DNA from: Atribacter laminatus
GTDB lineage: Bacteria > Atribacterota > Atribacteria > Atribacterales > Atribacteraceae
Assembly (NCBI RefSeq): GCF_015775515.1
Contig: NZ_CP065383.1
Coordinates: 1,674,001 to 1,738,000 of the forward strand
DNA length: 64,000 bases
Direction of reading: 5' to 3'
The notes below the pieces were generated by a model, which saw nothing but the letters and a program-made list of their open reading frames with translations, had not been told where the DNA came from and ran no database searches. The position numbers and the translations under genes are program-made. Below, one piece after another: positions 16,443-26,179 of the stretch (within the stretch, counting starts at the first letter, position 1; every line of letters begins with the position of its first letter).

Positions 16443-17870
16443 ATGAATAAAAAAATGAAGTTAATATTTTTGTTATCCTTTAGCGTTTTTATCCTTTTTT
16501 CATTAACTAGCTGGGCTCAAGCTGTCAATTCAATCATGCCTGAAGAAACCAACCTGGTAGCTGATATAGTAGAAAAAGTCGGAGCCTCAGTGGTTTATGT
16601 TGATACGTTATCTTTTAAGACCTATCGGAATCCTTTTGCACCCTTTTTTAATGACCCCTTTTTTCGAGATTTTTTTGATTTTTTCCCACAGCAAGAAGAA
16701 AGGAGAATTCCTCAAAAAGGTTTAGGCTCAGGTTTTATCTTCCGATCCGATGGATATATTCTCACCAATGAACATGTTATTCAAGGGGCCGAACAAATCA
16801 AGGTTACCCTTAAGGACGGCCGGAAATATGATGGAAAGATAATAGGTTCTGATCCATTAACCGATATTGCTATTATAAAAGTGGATGCAACCGATCTTCC
16901 AGCCCTTCCTTTGGGTGATTCAGATCGAGCTCGAGTAGGAGAGTGGGTGATCGCTATTGGAAATCCTTATGGATTGTCGCATACAGTTACGGTAGGCGTT
17001 TTGAGTGCAAAAGGGAGACCAGTATACTCTGGAGACTCGGGAAGAGAATATGAGAATTTTTTACAAACAGATGCTGCCATTAACCCTGGAAATAGTGGAG
17101 GACCACTATTGAATATCAAAGGGGAAGTCATCGGGATCAATACCGCTATTCTTCCTTATGCCCAGGGGGTTGGATTCGCTATTCCTATTAATATGGCAAA
17201 AAATTTATTGGATCCTTTAATTGAAACCGGTAAAATCGTTCGTTCTTGGACTGGGATTTATCTGCAGGATATCACTTCTGATATGATTCAACAATTCGGT
17301 TTAAATGAACCAAAGGGTGCGTTAATTGCCGATGTTGTTCCAAATAGTCCAGCTTCGAAAGCAGGAATTCAACGTGGAGATGTTATTTTAAAAGTTGATG
17401 ATCGAGAAATTATTGATGCTGCGGCATTTCATACCAAAATTCGAGATAAAAAACCTGGCACTCAAATAATGTTATCTGTTTGGAGAGACAACCGAAGCAA
17501 AGTAATTTCGTTAATCTTGGAAGAGTTGGTCACCGAAGGAGGAGCTGTCTCGACTACATCTTCTAACCTTGAGTTCGGTTTTGACGTTGAAGAAATTACT
17601 CCAGAATTAATTAGGAAATATAATTTAAAAACAAGATCTGGAGTGGTGATCACTCAAATAGACTCGCAAGAAATTATCGAAACCGGTTATTTACAAGAAG
17701 GAGATGTCATTCTTCAAATCGATCGTCAGACTATCAGAAACCTTCAGGATTGGAATGCTATTTTGCCAATGATAGAACCTGGTGATAACGTAATTCTTTT
17801 GGTAAGTCGAAGAGGACGAACTTTTTTTGTACCCGTAGAAGTAAAAAGTTCGAGCTTATTTATCCCATGA
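16443..17870 (+). CDS. degP: Periplasmic serine protease of the DegP/HtrA family
   Basis: The 475-residue protein has a signal peptide (to about SWAQA, residue 27), a trypsin-like domain with triad H111 (TNEHVIQ), D141 (LTDIAIIK) and S218 (NPGNSGGPL), and two PDZ domains (about 260-350 and 375-470). DegP degrades and refolds misfolded envelope proteins. ATG 16443 follows the AAGGGAG site; an upstream in-frame extension to 16401 lies inside the RseB-like gene and is rejected. It is the effector gene of the envelope-stress operon and overlaps rsmI by four bases. Confidence 0.95.
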   Translation: MNKKMKLIFLLSFSVFILFSLTSWAQAVNSIMPEETNLVADIVEKVGASVVYVDTLSFKTYRNPFAPFFNDPFFRDFFDFFPQQEERRIPQKGLGSGFIFRSDGYILTNEHVIQGAEQIKVTLKDGRKYDGKIIGSDPLTDIAIIKVDATDLPALPLGDSDRARVGEWVIAIGNPYGLSHTVTVGVLSAKGRPVYSGDSGREYENFLQTDAAINPGNSGGPLLNIKGEVIGINTAILPYAQGVGFAIPINMAKNLLDPLIETGKIVRSWTGIYLQDITSDMIQQFGLNEPKGALIADVVPNSPASKAGIQRGDVILKVDDREIIDAAAFHTKIRDKKPGTQIMLSVWRDNRSKVISLILEELVTEGGAVSTTSSNLEFGFDVEEITPELIRKYNLKTRSGVVITQIDSQEIIETGYLQEGDVILQIDRQTIRNLQDWNAILPMIEPGDNVILLVSRRGRTFFVPVEVKSSSLFIP

Positions 17871-18748
17871 AGGAAATTTCAGAGTGGGGCAAATTCTTTA
17901 TTTGCCCCACTCCCATTGGAAACTTAGGAGACATTACCTATCGTACCGTTTCGATATTCCATCAGGTAGATCTTATTGCCTGTGAGGATACAAGGGTATC
18001 TAGAAAGCTTTTACAACGCTATTCAATTCAAAAACCTTTGTTTTCCTATCATGCCCATAATTACCAATCTGCAATTCAAAAGATCCTTACCCACCTTAAA
18101 AGAAGGGAAAACGTCGCTTTGATTACCGATGCAGGAATGCCAGGAATTCAAGATCCAGGAATGGAAATTGTGAATCAACTGATTCACAATCATATTAACT
18201 TTGAAGTGTTGCCTGGCGCATCGGCAGTCTTACCAGCAGTAGTTTACTCAGGGTTTTCATTCAATGGTTATCTTTTTTTAGGTTTTCTTCCCAAGTCAGG
18301 GATTGAAAGAAAAAAAAGGCTGGAGCAGCTGCTTTTTTCTCCTCAAGCCGTTGTTTTATATGAGTCACCCAAAAGAATCCTGACTACACTTCAAGAAATT
18401 CAAAATCTGGTTGGAGAGGAAAGAAAAGCAGTTTTCTGCCGTGAATTAACAAAAATTCATCAAGAAATTATAAGAGGTACTCTAAAAGAAATAATTGATA
18501 CATTAATTCAGAGAAAAACCGTTAAAGGTGAAATAGTATTGGTGTTGGAAGGGGTATCAATTGGCGAAGAAAGAGTTTTACCTTTGGTTCAGAACTGTTT
18601 AAAACAACTCTTATTTACTGGTCATTCTGAAAAAGATGCTGTAGAATTGACCAGTGCTATTTTTGGGCTCAAGAAAAATAGATTAAAACTCGAAATCAAA
18701 CACCAAAAAAATCTTTTTGGTGAAAAGAAAGAGAAAAGCATTTTTTAA
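17867..18748 (+). CDS. rsmI: 16S rRNA 2'-O-ribose C1402 methyltransferase
   Basis: RsmI methylates C1402 of 16S rRNA. The 293-residue protein is a tetrapyrrole-methylase-fold enzyme with the opening CPTPIGNLGDITYRT, the IACEDTR motif, ALITDAGMPGIQDPG, and GFLPKSG. It is present in the Bacillus tmk-holB-yaaT-...-yabC neighbourhood, and here it follows the inserted sigma-E-like genes. A perfect 12-bp inverted repeat lies in codons 6-16 (see separate entry), immediately downstream of the start that overlaps degP. Confidence 0.95.
   Translation: MKEISEWGKFFICPTPIGNLGDITYRTVSIFHQVDLIACEDTRVSRKLLQRYSIQKPLFSYHAHNYQSAIQKILTHLKRRENVALITDAGMPGIQDPGMEIVNQLIHNHINFEVLPGASAVLPAVVYSGFSFNGYLFLGFLPKSGIERKKRLEQLLFSPQAVVLYESPKRILTTLQEIQNLVGEERKAVFCRELTKIHQEIIRGTLKEIIDTLIQRKTVKGEIVLVLEGVSIGEERVLPLVQNCLKQLLFTGHSEKDAVELTSAIFGLKKNRLKLEIKHQKNLFGEKKEKSIF
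17882..17912. repeat. Perfect 12-bp hairpin inside the start of rsmI
   Basis: GAGTGGGGCAAA (17882-17893) is followed, after a 7-base loop, by its exact reverse complement at 17901-17912. The stem is strongly GC-rich and begins 15 bases into the coding sequence. There is no T-run after it, so it is not a standard terminator. It could slow translation initiation or stabilise/process the mRNA between degP and rsmI. The conserved protein motif limits the right arm only partly. Confidence 0.85.
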
Positions 18749-18784
18749 GATTAAAATTCAAAATATTGATTGAAAAGGCATACC

Positions 18785-18814
18785 TTGGAGCGAACTTTAA
18801 TACCTCTTTATAAA
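18785..18814 (+). promoter_or_regulatory. Candidate promoter of the pst genes
   Basis: TTGGAG (18785-18790) and TATAAA (18809-18814) are spaced by 18 bases in the 100-base gap between rsmI and pstC. Transcription would start near 18821. No clear Pho-box repeat was recognised. Confidence 0.4.
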
Positions 18815-18851
18815 CATTACAGAATTGATTTTATTCTCAAAAATTGGTTTA

Positions 18852-19751
18852 ATGAATTCGGTACAGGAGGTGTTTCCAATTAAAGCGCACCGCGAATCTG
18901 CCGGAATTATTCTGTTTTTGGTCGCCCTTTCTTCCCTTTTATTTTTAATTGGCATTATCGTTGTACTCTTTATTGAAGGATTACCCACCTTTCGTGAAGT
19001 TTCGCTATCGCAATTTCTTTTTGGAAACCGATGGTACCCAACATCAGAGCCCCCTCGCTTAGGAATTCTTCCCTTAATTCTTGGGTCTCTTTGGGTAACA
19101 ATTGGAGCGTTAATTTTTGCAATTCCTTTAGGTCTTTTTTCAGCAATATTTCTTGCCGAACTTTGTCCAAAAAAGCTGAGAGAAATCTTAAAACCAATTA
19201 TTGAAATGTTAGCAGGTATTCCTTCGGTAGTTTATGGTTTTTTTGGAATGGTTATTCTCAGTCCACTTTTAAAAGATCTTTTTTCTCTTCCTACTGGTCT
19301 GACTGCTTTTACTGCCTCGATCATTTTAGGGATAATGGCTATTCCCTCTATTGTAAGTACTGCTGAAGATGCAATCAGCATGGTCCCTAAGAGTTATCGT
19401 GAAGCTTCATTTTCAGTTGGGGCGACTCATTGGGAAACCATAAGGAAAGTTGTTATACCCGCTTCTTATTCAGGTTTAGGAGCGGCAGTGATTCTCGGTG
19501 CCGGACGAATTATTGGTGAAACCATGACAGTATTAATGATTGCCGGTGGAGCAGCAGTTATACCAACCAGTTTTTTCCAACCAGTCCGTACCATGACAGC
19601 AACTATTGCAGCCGAGATGGGAGAAGCGCCAGTAGGTAGTATTCACTACCATTCTTTGTTTGCTATTGCCATTATTTTGTTTCTCATCACTTTTCTTTTG
19701 AATATTTTTGTTGATCGTTTAGCTCAAAAATACCATACCCAGGTGAGATAG
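18852..19751 (+). CDS. pstC: Phosphate ABC transporter permease PstC
   Basis: PstC is one of the two membrane subunits of the high-affinity phosphate importer. The protein has about six membrane helices and the permease EAA-loop region SYREASFSVGATHWETIRKVV. The family-typical IPSVVYGFFGMVIL and GAGRIIGETMTVLMIAGG are clear. The start is uncertain: ATG 18852 (299 residues) has no ribosome site, whereas a strong AGGAGGTG at 18865-18872 lies eight bases upstream of an in-frame ATT at 18879. It is followed at once by pstA and pstB; no pstS or phoU is in the cluster. Confidence 0.93.
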   Translation: MNSVQEVFPIKAHRESAGIILFLVALSSLLFLIGIIVVLFIEGLPTFREVSLSQFLFGNRWYPTSEPPRLGILPLILGSLWVTIGALIFAIPLGLFSAIFLAELCPKKLREILKPIIEMLAGIPSVVYGFFGMVILSPLLKDLFSLPTGLTAFTASIILGIMAIPSIVSTAEDAISMVPKSYREASFSVGATHWETIRKVVIPASYSGLGAAVILGAGRIIGETMTVLMIAGGAAVIPTSFFQPVRTMTATIAAEMGEAPVGSIHYHSLFAIAIILFLITFLLNIFVDRLAQKYHTQVR

Positions 19752-19752
19752 A

Positions 19753-20619
19753 GTGGATATTCGCTTGAAAATGAAGTATATATCACAAAAGATCTGGTTC
19801 TTTGTCTTCTTCCTTTCCATAATTATTATTTGTTTTGCCTTGGGTTTTATCATTTATTTTTTAGTAGCTCGAGGGTATAAAGTTATTAATTGGGAATTTC
19901 TCACCGCTTTACCTTCTCGAGGAATGACCGAAGGAGGAATTCTTCCGGCAATAGTTGGGACACTTTATCTCATAATTGGTAGCATCCTTGTTTCTCTTCC
20001 CCTTGGAGTTTTTTCAGCGGTGTATTTAGGAGAATATGCTAAACCGTCGACAACAGTTACTTTGCTTCGGTTAGCGATTCATTGTTTAGCCGGTGTTCCT
20101 TCGGTAGTTTTTGGTTTATTTGGTTTGGGAATATTTGTTAAATTTTTTGGATTTGGGGTTTCTCTTCTTTCCGGATCACTTACCTTGGGAATAATGGCTC
20201 TACCGATTGTCATTACTTCGGTCGAAGAGGCGTTAAAGACTGTCCCTCTTTCCTTTCGTGAGGCTTCCCTCGCTCTTGGTGCAACCAAATGGGTGACAAT
20301 CCGGAGAGTTGTTCTTCCAGCTGCACTTCCCGGTATTTTAACCGGTTTAATTCTCTCAGTTGGAAGGGTCGCTGGCGAAACCGCCCCAATATTATTTACA
20401 GCTGCAGCTTTTTATGCCCGAGGCCTTCCTCGATCAATTTTTGATCGGGTTTTAGCTCTTCCCTATCATATTTACGGTTTAATGACCGAAGGTACTCGCC
20501 CAGAAAAACAGATACCGATTGCCTATGGCACTGCCTTAGTCCTTCTCATAATGGTTCTCTTGGTTAACTTTATTGCCATCTATCTCAGGCGGCGATCAAG
20601 ATCAGCTCGAAAGTGGTGA
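19753..20619 (+). CDS. pstA: Phosphate ABC transporter permease PstA
   Basis: PstA pairs with PstC in the phosphate importer. The 288-residue protein has about six hydrophobic helices, the family phrase [13 protein letters not shown] and the EAA loop [21 protein letters not shown], close in pattern to that of PstC. GTG 19753 is used; it lies two bases after the pstC stop. The end is just before pstB. Inner membrane. Confidence 0.95.
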   Translation: MDIRLKMKYISQKIWFFVFFLSIIIICFALGFIIYFLVARGYKVINWEFLTALPSRGMTEGGILPAIVGTLYLIIGSILVSLPLGVFSAVYLGEYAKPSTTVTLLRLAIHCLAGVPSVVFGLFGLGIFVKFFGFGVSLLSGSLTLGIMALPIVITSVEEALKTVPLSFREASLALGATKWVTIRRVVLPAALPGILTGLILSVGRVAGETAPILFTAAAFYARGLPRSIFDRVLALPYHIYGLMTEGTRPEKQIPIAYGTALVLLIMVLLVNFIAIYLRRRSRSARKW

Positions 20620-20623
20620 AAAC

Positions 20624-21388
20624 ATGGAAAGGGATGAAAGCAAATTAAAAGTTTTAAATTTTAATTCTCATTTCGGGGAGAAGCAAATACTATATGATAT
20701 CAGCCTTGGAATACCAGATAATCGAGTAACGGCGATAATTGGTCCCTCGGGATGTGGTAAATCAACTTTATTGCGCAGCATTAACCGTATGAACGACTTT
20801 ATAGAAAATTTTTCAATATCTGGTGAAATTATTTTTGAGAATCAGAATATATATGGAGAAGAAGTTGATCCGGTTGAACTCCGACAGAAAATTGGAATGG
20901 TTTTTCAAAGACCGAACCCTTTCCCGAAAAGCATTTTTGAAAACATTGCTTATGGGCTTCGAGTTCAAGGTTGGAAAGACCGCCATGCCATTGCTGAACA
21001 GGTGGAAAAAAGTTTACGGGCAGCCGCTCTATGGGATGAAGTGAAAGACCGTTTAAATTCATTGGCATTTGATCTTTCGGGAGGACAACAACAGCGGCTT
21101 TGCATCGCAAGAGCTATTGCGGTTGAACCAGAAATACTACTCATGGACGAACCGGCTTCAGCTTTGGATCCAATTGCGACAGCTCGAATTGAAGAGCTCA
21201 TTAAAGATCTCAAGGAGAAATATACTATTGTGATTGTTACTCATAATATGCAAGAAGCTGCTCGTACCTCGGATTATACTGCTTTTCTCTTGTTGGGACG
21301 ATTGATTGAATATGGGTTGACTGATCAAATTTTTACCAACCCCCAAAAGAAAGAAACCGAAGAATATCTGACTGGTCGATTCGGTTGA
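20624..21388 (+). CDS. pstB: Phosphate ABC transporter ATPase PstB
   Basis: PstB powers phosphate import. The 254-residue ATPase has Walker [10 protein letters not shown], the Q-loop [15 protein letters not shown] typical of PstB, signature [14 protein letters not shown], Walker [14 protein letters not shown] and the switch His in [13 protein letters not shown] 20624 begins four bases after the pstA stop; a longer frame from 20573 lies within pstA and is not used. Confidence 0.97.
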   Translation: MERDESKLKVLNFNSHFGEKQILYDISLGIPDNRVTAIIGPSGCGKSTLLRSINRMNDFIENFSISGEIIFENQNIYGEEVDPVELRQKIGMVFQRPNPFPKSIFENIAYGLRVQGWKDRHAIAEQVEKSLRAAALWDEVKDRLNSLAFDLSGGQQQRLCIARAIAVEPEILLMDEPASALDPIATARIEELIKDLKEKYTIVIVTHNMQEAARTSDYTAFLLLGRLIEYGLTDQIFTNPQKKETEEYLTGRFG

Positions 21389-21404
21389 TAATGAGGTGAA
21401 TTAT

Positions 21405-24400
21405 ATGAAGTTCCGATTCTTTTCCTGGTTGTTGGGAATATCTCTGGTTTTTTCTCTGGGAATTTTTTCTGTATACGCCCAAGAAGCGACAAGTATAGCC
21501 ATTTTTCCCTTTTCAATGAGAGATGAGGTCGATGGATATTTCGGTTATTATCTTCGAGACCTCATTAAAGATGCTTTTGATGGTATCGAACAGGTTGAAG
21601 TCATCGATAACATCATGATTGATGAAATCTTGCGGGAAGCGAAAATTCCACGAGATGTAATCCTCGTTCAATCTATGGCTCAAGTTTTAGGAAAAAGAAT
21701 CGGGGGAGATTATATACTGAGTGGAGCATATCGGATTCGTCAACTGGGAGATAAAGAACGTTTGGTTGTGAGTGTACGGCTTTTTGATTTGAGAAAAGAA
21801 GCCATGATTGATTTAAAAAGTAATGTTTTTGAAGTGAATAATCCCGATGAGTTTCGACAGCTCATTGTCCCTGAAGTCTTAAAATCGCTTAATATTGATT
21901 TTGCTGAGCCTGTTGAATCGTTTCTTTATGACCCCCAATTGATTTTTCCTCTCTATCGTGCAGTTGATAAAATGGATGAGGCTCTTCGGACGTACGGAAG
22001 TGCCCAATTTCCTGATAAACCACTCTGGAAAGAGGCTTTTGCCGAAGCGCAGGAAACCATTGATACCGTTCCGAATTACTTGGAGAGTTACTATTATCTC
22101 GCCTATATGTATCAAAAAACGGGATGGTTGGCGAAAGAAGTCGAGACCATGATGAAGTATGTTGAACTCCTTGAAGGTTCAGGAAGGGAAAAAAATTCAA
22201 TACAAAGAGCGACTCGAGCTTATTTAAGACTGGCTAATTCTTACCTTTCTCAAAAGAAATATGAGATGGCCGAGGAGAGCATTAACCAGGCTTTACAAAT
22301 AAACCCAGAAATCGCTGAAGCTTATTTTCTTTTAGGCAAAATTGCTTATGACCAAGGAAAATCTGCTCAGGCACAAGAATATTGGAATAAAGCCTACTTC
22401 TTGGATCCATCTCTTAAGGAAGCCCAATATTTTGCTGGAGAAGCTGGGAAAGCAGCAGTTTATGGGAAGGATGCCTATGAATCCTACCGAACTGGTTATA
22501 CCTATTATGCCAATGGTGATCTTAAAACGGCGGAAGGATACTTTCGGAACGCTGCTCAACTAAATCCGAATATGAAGGAAGCCCAATATTGGTTGGGAAG
22601 AACCCTTTACGATTTGGGTAAATTAGCCGACGCTGAAGTGACTTGGAGGAAGGTTATTGAAATTGATCCCTTTGACAGCCAGGCAAAACGCTTCTTAGAA
22701 AGAACGATTCAAGAAAAACAATATGGGAGGAATGCCCTGAGCCAATTCCGTCAAGGCTTTGACCTCTATCAAGAAGCGAAATACGCTGAAGCAATTCCCT
22801 GCTTTGAAAAAGCCGTTCAGGAAAGTCCTCGTTTCCCCGAAGCTCATGAATATTTAGCTCGATCTTATTATCTGTTGGGGCAAAAAGATAAATACTTAAG
22901 AGAAAGAGAAAAAAGTCTGAATCTCATTGAACAACCGACTGATAAAGCCTGGCAATATTATTTGGTTGGGTATGAGCTTTTCTCTTGGAATGAAAAAGAA
23001 AAGGCGATTGATTACTTGCAAAAAGCGGTTGAAGTGGATACCAGTTTATCGGAAGCCCATCTTTTATTGGGCGAGATATATGGGAGTATGAATCAATGGA
23101 AACAAGCTGCTTTTCATTATGGCCAAGCTAGTTCTATCCCTGAAAAGAATACTGAAGAGGATCAATCCTCGGTATTGTGGGGAGCAAGTGTCTCATATAT
23201 TCAATTGGGTGAGTGGGCCAAAGCGTATGAATACCTAAATGAACTGGTGAAGAAATACCCTTATGCCGATTTTATTGAAGAAGCAGAGTCATTACGGATT
23301 GAAGCGATGGTGAAAATGGGTCAATATCGCGATGCCCGAGTCGGTGTGCAACAATTTCAGTTGCGTTTTCCATCAGGGCGCTTTCGAGAAAGAGTGCAAT
23401 TTTATAATGCATTTAGCTTTTATCAAGAGAAACAGTGGAAAGAAGCTGCTCAAGCTTTAGAATCATTCCATAAAAATTATCCTCAGAGTCAATATCGGAA
23501 AGAAGCCTTAGAGGCTCTGGGTTATTCTTATCGAAACTTGGGACAAGAAGAAAAGGCTCGGAGTTATTTTTCTCAAATCGAAGGACAGGAAAACACCTTT
23601 TTGGTAGCTGATACCTTTTATCGAGAAAAAAAATGGCAGCAAGCTCTATCGTCCTTTTTAGAATACCTTAAGACCACTCCTCAAGGTCAGTATGTTCAGG
23701 AAGCAAGATTAAAAGTGGCATCATGTTACTTAGAAACCAACCAGGTTGAATTGGCCGAGAAATTAGTAGATGAGATAACCAGTTCGTTAGATGCTAAGTT
23801 TCAACTGGACTACCTCCGGCTTACCATAAAGTTGGCTTATAAAAAAGGGAATTGGCAGAAGGTGGTCGAAGGAGTTGATCAACTAGAAAAGCAGTCTGGG
23901 TCTCTCGATGAGGAATATTTATACCTATTAGCTTGGTCTCAGGTAAAATTAGGAAAGGAATCTGAAGCTAGACAGCTTTTGGAAATAGCCGGTTTGAATC
24001 CCGATGAGATTCTTTCCGATTCGGAAATTGAAAAAATAAGCGATATTATGGACGTTCTCCGATCAGGTGATTATCCTTCGGCGATATCACAACTGAAAGA
24101 ACTCTTGACCGAAGGTGTGAACAGTGAGAATAGTGCTGCCGTTCACTTTTTGTATGGAAAAGCTTTGTATCTCAATGGAGATTTTAATGAAGCCACCCAA
24201 TACTTAAAAGAAGCGGTTGCTATAGAAAGCAAGGACTATAGGGAAGAAGCTTGCTTTTATTTAGGTGATATCGCCTATAAGAACGAGAATTGGTTGGAGG
24301 CTGCTCAATGGTATCAAAAGTTAAACATCCAGGATAATCTTGACCTTCTCTGGCGATTGGCAACTTCACTAGATAAATCGGGGGAAAAGGATCAAGCTCT

Positions 24401-25031
24401 TGATATTTATAAAAAACTGAAAGGTGATAATGCGTATTCTGAACGAGCTGGTATTATAGTTTTGGACACTTTATACGATCAAAAAAAATATCAGGATTTT
24501 TTAAAGGAAGCTACAGAATATTTAAGGGATCATCCTAGTTCGGTCCAAAACGAAGAAATAATATATATGACCGCGTGGTCGGCTTATTATTTAGGGAATG
24601 TCCCTGAAGCTTTGGAACGGATCTCTCTTTATCAGGATAAATACCCTCAAGGGGGATATTTCGATGAATTAGAGTCGTTGGCAGTCGATCTCATGATCGT
24701 ACAAAAAAATTATCAAGATGTTCTAAACAAGTTATTTAGCTTAGAAAACAAACTCAAGGGAGAAAAATTGGAGTATACTTGGTATCGGATTGGAAGCGTC
24801 TATTTGAAATTAGAAGAATATGACCGGGCAGCTTTCTATTTTGAAAAATTATTAGGAAATGTGAATGGGAATTACTATACCCGTGGTGGATATTTGATGG
24901 GTGTTTGTCTTGAGTATTTAGAACAACCCGAGACCGCCTTGACGTTTTATCACCAGGTTGTTAATAGCGGATTAGAAGACGAATGGGTTGAAAATTCACA
25001 GAAACGAATCAGTCTATTGACTGAGGATTAA
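21405..25031 (+). CDS. Large secreted TPR-repeat protein with TolB/CsgG-like N-terminal domain
   Basis: The 1208-residue protein has a signal peptide (MKFRFFSWLLGISLVFSLGI... to about YAQEA). The next 150 residues (TSIAIFPFSMRDEVDGYF onward, with GGDYILSGAYR) resemble the TolB/FlgO/CsgG nucleotide-like fold found before TPR arrays. The rest is a long run of TPR units (for instance PEIAEAYFLLGKIAYDQGKS and PNMKEAQYWLGRTLYDLGK), changing to tetratricopeptide/outer-membrane-assembly-like repeats further on. ATG 21405 with GAGGTG upstream is the start. It immediately precedes exbB-exbD-tonB-like genes, suggesting a periplasmic scaffold working with that energy-transducing complex. Confidence 0.85.
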   Translation: MKFRFFSWLLGISLVFSLGIFSVYAQEATSIAIFPFSMRDEVDGYFGYYLRDLIKDAFDGIEQVEVIDNIMIDEILREAKIPRDVILVQSMAQVLGKRIGGDYILSGAYRIRQLGDKERLVVSVRLFDLRKEAMIDLKSNVFEVNNPDEFRQLIVPEVLKSLNIDFAEPVESFLYDPQLIFPLYRAVDKMDEALRTYGSAQFPDKPLWKEAFAEAQETIDTVPNYLESYYYLAYMYQKTGWLAKEVETMMKYVELLEGSGREKNSIQRATRAYLRLANSYLSQKKYEMAEESINQALQINPEIAEAYFLLGKIAYDQGKSAQAQEYWNKAYFLDPSLKEAQYFAGEAGKAAVYGKDAYESYRTGYTYYANGDLKTAEGYFRNAAQLNPNMKEAQYWLGRTLYDLGKLADAEVTWRKVIEIDPFDSQAKRFLERTIQEKQYGRNALSQFRQGFDLYQEAKYAEAIPCFEKAVQESPRFPEAHEYLARSYYLLGQKDKYLREREKSLNLIEQPTDKAWQYYLVGYELFSWNEKEKAIDYLQKAVEVDTSLSEAHLLLGEIYGSMNQWKQAAFHYGQASSIPEKNTEEDQSSVLWGASVSYIQLGEWAKAYEYLNELVKKYPYADFIEEAESLRIEAMVKMGQYRDARVGVQQFQLRFPSGRFRERVQFYNAFSFYQEKQWKEAAQALESFHKNYPQSQYRKEALEALGYSYRNLGQEEKARSYFSQIEGQENTFLVADTFYREKKWQQALSSFLEYLKTTPQGQYVQEARLKVASCYLETNQVELAEKLVDEITSSLDAKFQLDYLRLTIKLAYKKGNWQKVVEGVDQLEKQSGSLDEEYLYLLAWSQVKLGKESEARQLLEIAGLNPDEILSDSEIEKISDIMDVLRSGDYPSAISQLKELLTEGVNSENSAAVHFLYGKALYLNGDFNEATQYLKEAVAIESKDYREEACFYLGDIAYKNENWLEAAQWYQKLNIQDNLDLLWRLATSLDKSGEKDQALDIYKKLKGDNAYSERAGIIVLDTLYDQKKYQDFLKEATEYLRDHPSSVQNEEIIYMTAWSAYYLGNVPEALERISLYQDKYPQGGYFDELESLAVDLMIVQKNYQDVLNKLFSLENKLKGEKLEYTWYRIGSVYLKLEEYDRAAFYFEKLLGNVNGNYYTRGGYLMGVCLEYLEQPETALTFYHQVVNSGLEDEWVENSQKRISLLTED

Positions 25032-25084
25032 ACTGGGGATACACTTATGCTGATTCTTTCTCTACAATGCAGGAGGTTTCATTG

Positions 25085-25801
25085 ATGCAGATATTTACTG
25101 TGATTGGCAAGGGCGGATTAATCATGTATCCGATCGTGGCCTCATCGATTATTTTCTTAGCGGTGTTTATCGAGAGGTGGTATGTTTTACGACATTCAAA
25201 AGAGAGAGTAAAAAGATATTTGCGGTCATTGAGAAAAGCTATTAATCAGAGAGACTTGCGGACCGTTATCGACATTAGTCAGAAAAATCCTGGTCCAGCA
25301 TCACGGATAATCATGGCAGGTATAAAAAAATATCTAAATGGTGTTCCACGGGAAGCAAAAGAAGCAATGGAAACTGTGGCAATGCAAGAGTTTCCTTATT
25401 TTGAAAAGCGTTTAGGAGTGTTATCGACTATTGCGAGCATTGCCCCGTTGTTAGGGTTACTTGGAACGGTTACTGGAATGATTCGAACTTTTAATGTTAT
25501 AGCCTCGATTGGGGTAGGAAAACCGACGGAAATGGCTGGAGGTATTTCTGAAGCATTGATAACCACCGCTGCTGGATTGTCAATCGCTATTCCGACAGTC
25601 ATTGGTCACTATTACCTTTCCCAGATTGCCGAAAACATTATGAACGATATTGAAAAAGCCAGTTCAGAAGTTCTAGATATTATTGAGGAACTGAGAATCA
25701 ATAATGGAAACGAAGGAGTAGAATTCGAAAAAGCCAAGAACCCAGAAGGAGTTGAGGAGAATGTTCCGATTTCGACAAAAGAAACAGAGGCGCCAGCCTG
25801 A
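25085..25801 (+). CDS. exbB: Proton channel subunit ExbB/TolQ/MotA family
   Basis: The 238-residue inner-membrane protein has an N-terminal helix (GGLIMYPIVASSIIFLAVFI), a cytoplasmic loop, and two paired helices with the family motif (STIASIAPLLGLLGTVTGMI; SEALITTAAGLSIAIPTVIG). With ExbD it uses proton flow to drive a TonB-like partner. ATG 25085 follows AGGAGG by eight bases, so it is chosen over ATG 25067. It overlaps exbD by 41 bases. The C-terminal tail is acidic and longer than usual. Confidence 0.95.
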   Translation: MQIFTVIGKGGLIMYPIVASSIIFLAVFIERWYVLRHSKERVKRYLRSLRKAINQRDLRTVIDISQKNPGPASRIIMAGIKKYLNGVPREAKEAMETVAMQEFPYFEKRLGVLSTIASIAPLLGLLGTVTGMIRTFNVIASIGVGKPTEMAGGISEALITTAAGLSIAIPTVIGHYYLSQIAENIMNDIEKASSEVLDIIEELRINNGNEGVEFEKAKNPEGVEENVPISTKETEAPA

Positions 25802-26177
25802 GATTAACCTCACTCCAATGATCGATGTGGTGCTCCAATTAATAATATTTTTTATCGTAACCACCACGTTTATCAGTATTGAAAGTGGGGCCAAAGTGAA
25901 TCTTCCCTCGGCAGATTTTTCCAAAATTGAGGAAGCCAAGACCATCACCGTAACTATAACTGAAAACAATATGCTTTATGTCAATGGTGCTCTGGTTGAT
26001 GCCAAAGAGCTTCCTTCGTCGGTCGTAGTGGCTTTACGTAATGAGCCAGAGGCAACGGTTATCGTTGAGGCAGATAAGCAAGTTTTGCATGGTAAAGTTG
26101 TGTCAGTCATGGATGTTCTTAAAAAAGCCGGAGCCGAGAAAATAGCCATTGCCACTCAACCGACCAAAGAAGAGTAG
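25761..26177 (+). CDS. exbD: Biopolymer transport protein ExbD/TolR
   Basis: The 138-residue protein has a short basic cytoplasmic N-terminus, one membrane helix with the essential Asp in NLTPMIDVVLQLIIFFIVTT (D22), and a periplasmic domain ending in a TolR-like KKAGAEKIAIAT. ATG 25761 has AAGGAG nine bases upstream. It overlaps the exbB end and is followed two bases later by the TonB-like fusion gene. Confidence 0.95.
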   Translation: MFRFRQKKQRRQPEINLTPMIDVVLQLIIFFIVTTTFISIESGAKVNLPSADFSKIEEAKTITVTITENNMLYVNGALVDAKELPSSVVVALRNEPEATVIVEADKQVLHGKVVSVMDVLKKAGAEKIAIATQPTKEE

Positions 26178-26179
26178 TC

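Noticed and set aside
18702-18723. CACCAAAAA/TTTTTGGTG hairpin at the end of rsmI as a terminator
   Set aside because: It lies inside the coding sequence, is AT-rich and is not followed by a T-run at the right distance.
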